This document shows positions 1-5,265 of a DNA stretch of 5,265 nt, one piece after another. Within the stretch, counting starts at the first letter, position 1. Every line of letters begins with the position of its first letter. The stretch comes from a bacterium (GTDB lineage Archaea > Thermoplasmatota > Thermoplasmata > Lutacidiplasmatales > UBA184), in contig JAKBKR010000025.1 in the NCBI GenBank assembly GCA_021832495.1, positions 6,811 to 12,075 on the forward strand, read 5' to 3'. The notes under the pieces are model-generated. The model was not told the origin of the DNA, ran no database searches, and saw only the letters and a list, made by a program, of their open reading frames with translations. The position numbers were made by a program, and so were the translations under genes.

Positions 1-256
1 CCCGGTTTCTGCGGGCAACGTGCGGAGGACGCCCTTCTCGACCCTATACCGGGATTCGCCCCTCTTCCGCCAGCTTCGGGACCCCGACCGGCTCCAAGGG
101 CGCTGCGGTGCGTGCGAGTACAAGCGGATCTGTGGAGGCTCCCGCGCCCGCGCGTATGCCGTCACTGGCGACCTCCAGGCCGAGGACCCCGCTTGCCCGT
201 ACGTCCCGGCGGGATGGGAAGACCGACCTTCCATCGTACTACCGGTGCACGCTTGA
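1..256 (+). CDS. Radical SAM/SPASM domain protein, C-terminal end (AhbD / TIGR04053-like), 5' partial
   Basis: The reading frame is open from the left edge (first full codon at base 2) to TGA at 254-256, giving the last 84 residues of a protein whose radical SAM core lies upstream. What is seen: an N-terminal 'SAGNVR' segment, then 'LRDPDRLQGRCGACEY', 'CGGSRARAY' and 'EDPACPY'. The four cysteines (codons 104-106, 113-115, 131-133, 194-196) are spaced CX2CX5CX20C, a SPASM-type auxiliary iron-sulfur cluster region. Known for the family: this C-terminus, with GGSRARAY and DPxCxY, is shared by the haem-pathway enzymes AhbD and NirJ and by the TIGR04053 radical SAM/SPASM group. These are cytoplasmic enzymes that use S-adenosylmethionine and a 4Fe-4S cluster for radical chemistry on a tetrapyrrole or peptide substrate. 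The CX3CX2C motif is outside the window, so the substrate cannot be decided. An ATG does not begin this segment: the internal GTG at 20 is not the start, because matching family sequence continues to its left. The superfamily is fairly certain and the subfamily is not. Confidence 0.85.
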   Translation, partial: PVSAGNVRRTPFSTLYRDSPLFRQLRDPDRLQGRCGACEYKRICGGSRARAYAVTGDLQAEDPACPYVPAGWEDRPSIVLPVHA

Positions 257-281
257 GCGAACAGGCCACTCGCACTCTTCC

Positions 282-296
282 AAGGGTTGCCTGAGG
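282..296 (+). promoter_or_regulatory. Possible ribosome-binding region before the glycosylase gene
   Basis: In the 40-base gap after the SPASM gene, AAGGG lies at 282-286, 10 bases before the ATG, and GAGG at 293-296 touches the ATG directly. The second is too close to act as a normal Shine-Dalgarno site. The first is at a usable but long distance. No AT-rich TATA-like box is visible in 257-296. This fits either read-through from the upstream gene or leaderless or weak initiation. The site supports ATG 297 only weakly; family alignment is the stronger argument for that start. Confidence 0.25.
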
Positions 297-1547
297 ATGG
301 ACCGCAAAGCCCTAGACATCTCCCTGGCTACCGCCCGACGCCTGGCGGTCACCAAGCAGCATCTTGCGGGTAGGTTACCCCGCAAGGCCACCCGAGATGC
401 GCTATGTGCCGTGGTACGCGATCTCGCCTACGTTCAGTGGGACCCGGTCAGCATCGTGGCACCATCCCACATCATCTCCCTCTGGTCTCGACTGGGTGAT
501 TTCCAGCTTTCAGACCTCGATCGCCTGCTCTGGCAGGAAAAGCGGCTCTTCGAACACTGGACCCCGATGGCCTCCATCGTGCTGACCGAAGATTACCCTC
601 TGTACTATGCCTTGATGCGAAGGTATCCTACCTCGCTCTCCCACTCATGGGGAGCCCAGCGGGACCAGGCAAGGCGGTTCCTTGCCGGGCATTTAGCCCT
701 GCGCAAGAAGATGCTCAAGGAGCTTCAGGGAGGTCCGCTCCGGGTACGCGATTTTAAAGATCACTCCGGGACGATGCGCGCGGACGGGGAATGGACCCCG
801 ACGAGTGACGTCTCCCACATGCTTTTCCATCTGCTGATGAACGGTGAGGCCATGGTCGTCGGCCATGAGGGGAACCAGAACCTCTGGGGTCTGACAGAAG
901 GTTTCCTTCCCCCCGGGACCGAGCGGGGGGCGCTCACGATGGGGGAGTTCGAGCGGAAGGCGGCCCAGCGCGCCCTGCGGGCCTTGGGCACGGCCACCCC
1001 ATCGGAGATCACTCACTATTTTGTCCGGGGTCGCTATCAGGACCTTGGCCGAACACTCGCCCGATTGGAAACAGATTCCTTGATCCAACGGGTTCGGATC
1101 GAAGGGTTGGGGACCCGGGAGGTGCGCTACATCCACCGCGAGGACATTCCCCTCCTGGGCTCGATGGAAGGGCGTGCGTTTACTCCGCGCATGACGCTGC
1201 TCCCGCCCTTCGACAACCTCCTTTACGATCCGGTCCGGACCCAACGGCTCTTCCGCTTCGCCTACGTCAGAGAACAGTTCCTGCCGAAGGAAAAAAGGCG
1301 GTACGGTACCTACGTGCTCCCGATCCTCTGGGGGGACCGGTTGATCGGACGCATCGACCCGCGCCTAGAAAAGGAGAAGGGGCGGCTCCGCATCCACGCG
1401 GTCCACGCCGAGCCCGATGCACCCGACGATCCCGCGGTGGCGGACATGGTCCGCGCGACCATTGAAGGGTTCGCACGGTTCCTCGGGGCGAACGAGGTGG
1501 AGTACCCCTCCCGGGTCCCGACGGCTTGGAAAGACTCTCTGCATTAA
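297..1547 (+). CDS. Winged-helix DNA glycosylase family protein (YcaQ/AlkZ-like, HTH_42)
   Basis: Complete gene of 416 residues, ATG 297 to TAA 1545-1547; E. coli YcaQ is of similar length (about 410). Family knowledge: HTH_42 proteins have tandem winged-helix domains and a C-terminal beta-rich part. Characterised members (Streptomyces AlkZ, E. coli YcaQ) remove alkylated bases and unhook DNA interstrand crosslinks. Seen here: an N-terminal 'ARRLAV' helix (residues 13-18); 'YVQWDPVSIV' at 45-54, where Q47 and D49 match the catalytic Q-x-D motif of the YcaQ-type branch; 'SLWSRLG' after it; a middle segment from 'GPLRVRDF' (146-153) to 'NLWGLTE'; a second winged-helix-like stretch from 'ALGTATPSEI' (229-238); and the signature 'LLPPFDNLLYDP' (301-312), followed by 'RYGTYVLPILWGDRLIGRID'. 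The start was chosen because similarity begins just after M1. Upstream in-frame codons, available back to an ATG at 108, lie inside the SPASM gene and give no family sequence. There is no signal peptide or membrane segment, so it is cytoplasmic. Family assignment is strong; the actual lesion is unknown. The gene is not called alkZ or ycaQ because this family has several branches. Confidence 0.9.
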   Translation: MDRKALDISLATARRLAVTKQHLAGRLPRKATRDALCAVVRDLAYVQWDPVSIVAPSHIISLWSRLGDFQLSDLDRLLWQEKRLFEHWTPMASIVLTEDYPLYYALMRRYPTSLSHSWGAQRDQARRFLAGHLALRKKMLKELQGGPLRVRDFKDHSGTMRADGEWTPTSDVSHMLFHLLMNGEAMVVGHEGNQNLWGLTEGFLPPGTERGALTMGEFERKAAQRALRALGTATPSEITHYFVRGRYQDLGRTLARLETDSLIQRVRIEGLGTREVRYIHREDIPLLGSMEGRAFTPRMTLLPPFDNLLYDPVRTQRLFRFAYVREQFLPKEKRRYGTYVLPILWGDRLIGRIDPRLEKEKGRLRIHAVHAEPDAPDDPAVADMVRATIEGFARFLGANEVEYPSRVPTAWKDSLH

Positions 1548-1552
1548 GCGCC

Positions 1553-1582
1553 GGCGGAACGACCGTTCTGCTCGCTTCCGCC
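1553..1582. terminator. Inverted repeat in the convergent gap, possible transcription end region
   Basis: The 57-base gap between the two facing stop codons contains a perfect 7-bp inverted repeat, GGCGGAA at 1553-1559 and TTCCGCC at 1576-1582, with a 16-base loop. A smaller GAAC/GTTC pair (1557-1560 and 1564-1567) competes with it. Its place between two convergent genes suits a bidirectional termination or transcript-end structure. There is no T-run on either strand, so it does not meet the bacterial intrinsic terminator rule or the archaeal poly-T rule, and in GC-rich DNA such a pairing can arise by chance. Confidence 0.25.
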
Positions 1583-1604
1583 CCGAGGTTCCCGCCCGCC
1601 CAGA

Positions 1605-1790
1605 TCACTCTTCGGTGTACTCCGAGGGTGATACCTCACCCGAAGTTCCCGGGGCGGGAGACGAGGGTGCCGGTGCTGGCCGCGGGGGTGTCGGTCCCCC
1701 GGGTGTCTCCTCGCGCCGGGAGGCCTGGTTGGGCGAGGGAGCCCGGGAGGAGCCTCTCATTCCCGACGCATCACCTCCCTTGCGCGACCT
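1605..1790 (-). other. Proline-rich, low-complexity cytoplasmic tail of the surface protein
   Basis: After the membrane helix come 61 residues with a basic first half (RSRK, MRGSSR, SRREE) and a Pro/Ala/Ser-rich second half (TPPRPAPAP, SSPAPG), closing with the acidic EYTEE. It is probably disordered. It is longer than a simple stop-transfer tail needs to be, so it may bind a cytoplasmic partner, but no recognised signalling motif is present. The last codon is only 57 bases from the stop of the facing glycosylase gene. Confidence 0.7.
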
Positions 1791-4700
1791 CAGCTGCAGG
1801 AGGAGCGCTATCCCGAGCAGGACAAGGATCGCTACCAGCACCACGAGGAGATAGTCCGCCCATGTCGGCGAGGTCGTCACCGACGTCGGGGACGCCCCCG
1901 CGCTGTTCGCGGCCTTCGGCGACACCACGACACTCGCCGGGAGGCTGGTGACCGTCGCTCCCGTTCCGTCCGTGACCGCAACGCTCACCGTGTACGTCCC
2001 CGGATCGGCCCCGGGGAGGGTGAGGGAGGGCCCCGTCTTTCCGGCCAGCAAGGAACCGTTCAGGTACCAAGCGTAGCCCACGGCCCCGGTCCCTCCGCTC
2101 ACACTTGCGGTGAACGTGAGGGTGGTGGGTCCCGTGGCCGAGGCCGGGGATGCCGTGAGCGTCACCCGCAGGGCGGGGTTCACGGTCACGCTCACGGACG
2201 CGCTCGCGGTCGACCCCGTGGAGTCGGTCACGGTCACCGAGAGGGTCCGGTTCCCGGCTGCGGTGGGGACGCACGTCAGCGTCCCGGTGTCGGCGCCGAG
2301 GCACCCGGGGGGAAGGCCAGACCAGGCGTAGATGTAAGCGCCGCTCCCGCCGGATATGGTCACGGCCAGGCCAAAGCTCTCCCCGAGGTCCAAGGCCGTG
2401 GCTGATGCCGTCAACGTCGCCGTCCCGAGCGCCGGGAAGACCGTGATGGTCTGGGGCGATCCGGTGGCACTTCCCCCGTTCGAATCCGTCACGGTCACCC
2501 ACACGGAGTACGTTCCGGGCGCCTTGGGGGTGCACGTGAGCGCGGTAGCGTTGACGCTGGCGCAACCCGGTGGGAGGCCATGCCAGACCACGTTGAACGA
2601 GGCCGTGCCCACGACAGGGTTCACCGAGAGGTTTGTGCTGTCCCCGAGGTCCAAGGTGCTCTTCGAGACCGAGAGCGTTCCCGCTACCGGCGAGGCGGAT
2701 ACGTCAATGACCGTCCCCGCGGACATCTTGGCCACTCCGTTATCATCGGTCACCGAGACCGAGACCGTGTACGTTCCACCCTGGACGGGGATGCAGGATA
2801 GCGAGGGTCCGTCCACGGAGGCACAACCCGACGGGAGCCCGCTCCAGACATAGGCATAGGGCGACGCCCCACCGGTGATCGTCACCGTGAGGGAGACACC
2901 CATCCCGACATCCACCGCGGTGGTGGTGGCGGAGATCCCTGGGCTTCCCAGCGCGGGGGACACCGTGATCCGGGTCGGAGAAGAACTGACGTTCATCCCG
3001 TTCGAGTCCCGGAGACTGTACCCCACAAGGTACGTTCCCGGACTGGTCGGGGTGCAGCTCAGGGTGGCCCCATTCAGTGTTGCGCACCCGGTGGGGAGCC
3101 CCCACCAATAATAGCTGACCCCTCCGCTCCCGGGCGTCGCCTGGGCACTCAGGACCAGGGTCTGACCGATGTCGACCGCGACGGCGGTGCTCATTGGTGC
3201 ACCCGCGGTGGGGGCGAGGGACACCGAGAACGAGAACGGTGTGGCCCAGGTGGCGCTTGCTCCGTTCGAATCGGCCACGCTCACGGTCACCGAGAAGTTC
3301 CCGGTCGAAGTGGGAGCGCACGAAAGGACCCAAAGGGACGGGGAGGAGCATCCGGCCGGGGTGCCCGACCACGTCACAACGTCTCCCCCGCTCCCCGGCG
3401 TACCCGTGGCGGTGAGGATGAGGGATTGCCCGACGTCCAGGGAGGTAACCGACCCTGAAAGGCCCGTCAATGTGGGCGGAGACGCAACGACCAGGGTGAC
3501 GGTCCCTGAGGTCACGGTCATCCCATTTCCGTCGGTGACGGAAACGGTCACGGTGTATGTCCCCGCAGTGCCGGTCGGCGGGGTGCAGGAGACCGTGAGC
3601 GTGCTCGTTCCCGTGCATCCTCCGGGCAAACCCATCCAGGCATAGGTGGGTGTTCCCGTGGCAACGCTCGCCAGGGCGCTCAAGGTGGTCGTCTGGCCAT
3701 CATCAAGGAGGCTCCGGCTGACGGCGGGTGTGGTGATCGTGGGGTCCGCAAAGACCGTGAGCGCACTTCCCGACAGGGTGGCGTTCCCACCGTTCGAATC
3801 CGTGATGGTCAAGGTGGGTACCGAGCTTCCGGTGTGGCCCGGGATGCAGGACAGTATCCAGACATTGAGCCCGGAGCATCCTGAGGGAAGGCCGCTCCAA
3901 GTGAAGGTGAGCCCTCCACTACCCGACGTTCCGGTGGCGGTCAATGTGGTGCTCTGTCCCAGGTCGATGGCGCCTGGGCTCCATGCGAGGGTTCCCAGGG
4001 TCGGGGGGGCCGACACCGTGACGAGCACCGGCCCGGACACTTGCGCACCTCCGTTCGAGTCCGTCACCGTCACGCTGATCATGGAGCCATTGCTCGGTGC
4101 TGTGGGTTTGCAGGTGATGCTGGTTGTGTTTGCGGTGGAGCACCCGATTGGGAGCCCCGACCAGACGAAGTGATCGCTCCCGCTACCGGGTGTGGCCGTG
4201 GTGGTCAAGACCACGGTCTGCCCGACATCCAAGGAAGTCCGGCTGGCCACCGGAGTGCTTACGGTCGGGTCCGGGGAGACGACCACGGGGAAGCTGCCAA
4301 CGCTCTTCGACACCCCGTTCCCGTCCATCACCGTCACCCCGGCCGAGAAGGATGTCCCCCCCGCCGACGCCGAGGGGGTGCAGTTCAACCAGCCCGTGCC
4401 TCCGCTCCATGCGCTGACACATCCATCGGACGGACCGACACCGCTCCAAGAGAACGTGTAGGTGCCGGCACCGGCCGTGGCCGATGCCGTGAACACAACC
4501 GTCTGTCCCACGTCCATGAACGGCCGGGCCGGGGGAAGGCTGACCGTCAACCCGAGTCCCAGTGCAGGGTCGACCGTGTAGGGGAGGACAGGGCTCGGGG
4601 TCGTCTTCCCGTTCGAATCCGTGACCGAGACCGATACGCTGAACGGGCTCCCGGTTGCCGATGTCGGGGTGCATGTGAGGGTGGGGAGGTTGGTGGCCCC

Positions 4701-5265
4701 GCAACCCAGGTTCGCGGACGAGACAGACCAAGCGTAGACATCTCCCCCCGAACCTCCCGAGACAGTGCTCGAGAACGTCACCGTCTCACCCACGTCCGCG
4801 GAGGCCGGTGTCACCGGGTTGATGTCGACAATAGGATTGGTGTAGACTGTGAAGGGTGTCGTCGTGCTGGTGGCCACGACAGCGTTCGAGTCCGCCACGG
4901 CAAGGCTGACCGCATACGTGCCCGCGGCACTGGGGGTACAGACTACCTGGACACTGGTTCCCGTGATGGATTCCGCGCCACATCCGAGGCCCGCAGCCAA
5001 GTTGAGGGGGGACGCAGAATATCCTCCGGACCCCAACGATGCGGTCGATGTGAAGGTGACGCCCATCCCGACGTCCGCGGCGGCCAAAGTGCTGGTCGGC
5101 TGGGAAAGGACCGGGTCTGCCAGGACCGCCAAGCTAAAGCCCGAAGATGGGGCCGACGCCCCGTTCGAATCCGTGGCGGTGACACCGACGGTGAAGGGAT
5201 TCCCGACCGTCGAGGTGGGCGTGCAGGAGAGCCGTGCGGTATCCACCGTGTTGCACCCGGGAGGA
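1605..5265 (-). CDS. Large membrane-anchored surface protein with tandem disulfide-bearing Ig/PKD-like repeats, 5' partial
   Basis: The frame is open from the right edge (first full codon 5262-5264) to TGA at 1605-1607, giving 1219 residues of C-terminal protein. A GTG at 5244-5246 is not the start: the codons before it read PPGCNT, the same as inner repeats, so the true start lies beyond the window. Order: part of one repeat, twelve complete repeats of 86-98 residues (1923-5120), a Ser/Thr/Ala-rich stalk, one hydrophobic helix near residues 1138-1156, and a 61-residue basic, proline-rich tail ending EYTEE. A typical repeat has 'LDVGQ', a short 'GSGG' turn, 'WSGLPxGC', 'LSCTP', 'GTYTVSVSVTDSNG' and a closing 'TV'. 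All 24 cysteines form one pair per repeat; ten N-X-S/T sequons are spread over repeats. Inference: an extracellular rod, type I topology, tail inside (basic residues follow the helix), acting in the envelope or in adhesion. No catalytic motif is visible. PKD/Ig-fold membership is inferred from pattern, and the precise family is unknown. It converges on the glycosylase gene and is transcribed separately. Confidence 0.9.
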   Translation of the reverse strand, partial: PPGCNTVDTARLSCTPTSTVGNPFTVGVTATDSNGASAPSSGFSLAVLADPVLSQPTSTLAAADVGMGVTFTSTASLGSGGYSASPLNLAAGLGCGAESITGTSVQVVCTPSAAGTYAVSLAVADSNAVVATSTTTPFTVYTNPIVDINPVTPASADVGETVTFSSTVSGGSGGDVYAWSVSSANLGCGATNLPTLTCTPTSATGSPFSVSVSVTDSNGKTTPSPVLPYTVDPALGLGLTVSLPPARPFMDVGQTVVFTASATAGAGTYTFSWSGVGPSDGCVSAWSGGTGWLNCTPSASAGGTSFSAGVTVMDGNGVSKSVGSFPVVVSPDPTVSTPVASRTSLDVGQTVVLTTTATPGSGSDHFVWSGLPIGCSTANTTSITCKPTAPSNGSMISVTVTDSNGGAQVSGPVLVTVSAPPTLGTLAWSPGAIDLGQSTTLTATGTSGSGGLTFTWSGLPSGCSGLNVWILSCIPGHTGSSVPTLTITDSNGGNATLSGSALTVFADPTITTPAVSRSLLDDGQTTTLSALASVATGTPTYAWMGLPGGCTGTSTLTVSCTPPTGTAGTYTVTVSVTDGNGMTVTSGTVTLVVASPPTLTGLSGSVTSLDVGQSLILTATGTPGSGGDVVTWSGTPAGCSSPSLWVLSCAPTSTGNFSVTVSVADSNGASATWATPFSFSVSLAPTAGAPMSTAVAVDIGQTLVLSAQATPGSGGVSYYWWGLPTGCATLNGATLSCTPTSPGTYLVGYSLRDSNGMNVSSSPTRITVSPALGSPGISATTTAVDVGMGVSLTVTITGGASPYAYVWSGLPSGCASVDGPSLSCIPVQGGTYTVSVSVTDDNGVAKMSAGTVIDVSASPVAGTLSVSKSTLDLGDSTNLSVNPVVGTASFNVVWHGLPPGCASVNATALTCTPKAPGTYSVWVTVTDSNGGSATGSPQTITVFPALGTATLTASATALDLGESFGLAVTISGGSGAYIYAWSGLPPGCLGADTGTLTCVPTAAGNRTLSVTVTDSTGSTASASVSVTVNPALRVTLTASPASATGPTTLTFTASVSGGTGAVGYAWYLNGSLLAGKTGPSLTLPGADPGTYTVSVAVTDGTGATVTSLPASVVVSPKAANSAGASPTSVTTSPTWADYLLVVLVAILVLLGIALLLQLRSRKGGDASGMRGSSRAPSPNQASRREETPGGPTPPRPAPAPSSPAPGTSGEVSPSEYTEE
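1797..1853 (-). other. Transmembrane helix of the surface protein
   Basis: These codons give 19 uncharged residues, from 'YLLVVLVAIL' to 'LGIALLL', preceded by a stalk rich in Ser, Thr and Ala with no cysteine and followed by 'QLRSRKGG'. Under the positive-inside rule the tail is cytoplasmic and the repeats face outward. It is the only clearly hydrophobic run in the visible protein. There is no LPxTG sorting motif or archaeosortase-type PGF motif, so anchoring is by a plain helix. Confidence 0.85.
1923..5265 (-). repeat. Tandem protein-level repeat array, 12 full units and 1 partial (about 258-294 bp each)
   Basis: Units in order of translation, with boundaries set just after the closing 'TV'-type strand: partial 5121-5265; 1, 4842-5120 (93 aa); 2, 4572-4841 (90); 3, 4278-4571 (98); 4, 4014-4277 (88); 5, 3750-4013 (88); 6, 3486-3749 (88); 7, 3222-3485 (88); 8, 2961-3221 (87); 9, 2700-2960 (87); 10, 2439-2699 (87); 11, 2181-2438 (86); 12, 1923-2180 (86). 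The cysteine pair is CX9C in the partial unit and in units 2 and 4-11, CX13C in unit 1 and CX12C in unit 3. Unit 12 has none and reads as a more ordinary PKD-like domain ('YAWYLNGS', 'GTYTVSVAVTDGTG'). Repetition is clear in protein; at DNA level the units have diverged except for short blocks such as the one encoding TDSNG. Boundaries are approximate by a few residues. Confidence 0.9.

Noticed and set aside
108..296. N-terminal extension of the glycosylase gene back to an ATG at 108
   Set aside because: This part overlaps the well-supported SPASM C-terminus in another frame, and its translation is not like the family. Similarity starts just after ATG 297.
693..1608. Minus-strand open frames inside the glycosylase gene (693-1244, 1267-1608)
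   Set aside because: They are GC-rich shadows of a strongly supported + strand gene, with no domain or start signal.
1417..1951. Overlapping + strand open frames across the convergent junction
   Set aside because: They run antisense to the tail and membrane helix of the surface protein, are low-complexity Arg/Pro/Ser-rich translations and have no recognisable domain.
2356..4173. Long + strand open frames at 2356-2853, 3169-3645 and 3646-4173, with a recurring 'PFESVTVT' peptide
   Set aside because: They are antisense shadows of the minus-strand repeats: 'PFESVTVT' is the reverse complement reading of the TDSNG-coding block. They lack family similarity, and the minus frame is open throughout with a coherent domain pattern.
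2476..5174. GTTCGAATCC copies that resemble the T-arm (B box) of tRNA genes
   Set aside because: The string recurs once per repeat because it encodes the TDSNG peptide on the opposite strand. No acceptor stem, D-arm or anticodon arm pairs around any copy.
1923..5265. CRISPR-like or satellite array suggested by regular spacing
   Set aside because: The period (about 260-290 bases) is a protein domain length, the conserved blocks are coding and in frame, and there are no short identical repeats with unique spacers.

Overview
The window holds three protein-coding regions and almost no intergenic DNA. It is GC-rich by eye. The best guess for the source is an archaeon, possibly a high-GC member of the Thermoplasmata. 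This rests on recalled family resemblance (a C-terminally membrane-anchored surface protein built from 'WSGLPxGC...LxC.P...TDSNG' repeats, next to a radical SAM/SPASM gene of the AhbD/TIGR04053 type), not on a marker gene, so it is tentative.

Left part (1-1547, + strand): the 3' end of a radical SAM/SPASM maturase gene (ends at 256) is followed after 40 bases by a complete 416-residue gene of the YcaQ/AlkZ-like winged-helix DNA glycosylase family (297-1547). The two are co-directional and closely spaced, so they could be co-transcribed, but no functional link is visible.

A short convergent gap (1548-1604) contains a 7-bp inverted repeat and no poly-T run.

Right part (1605-5265, - strand): about 70% of the window is the C-terminal 1219 residues of a very large surface protein whose N-terminus lies beyond the right edge. 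It consists of one partial and twelve complete Ig/PKD-like repeats of 86-98 residues, then a Ser/Thr-rich stalk, one transmembrane helix and a basic, proline-rich, probably cytoplasmic tail. Each repeat except the membrane-proximal one carries exactly one cysteine pair, usually CX9C, and the protein has no other cysteine in the window. This predicts a rod of separately disulfide-locked modules displayed on the cell surface. It is the most interesting object here, although it looks like a member of a known architectural class rather than a new multi-gene system.

No tRNA, rRNA, CRISPR array, insertion sequence or clear promoter was found. No stretch longer than 300 bases lacks a gene.
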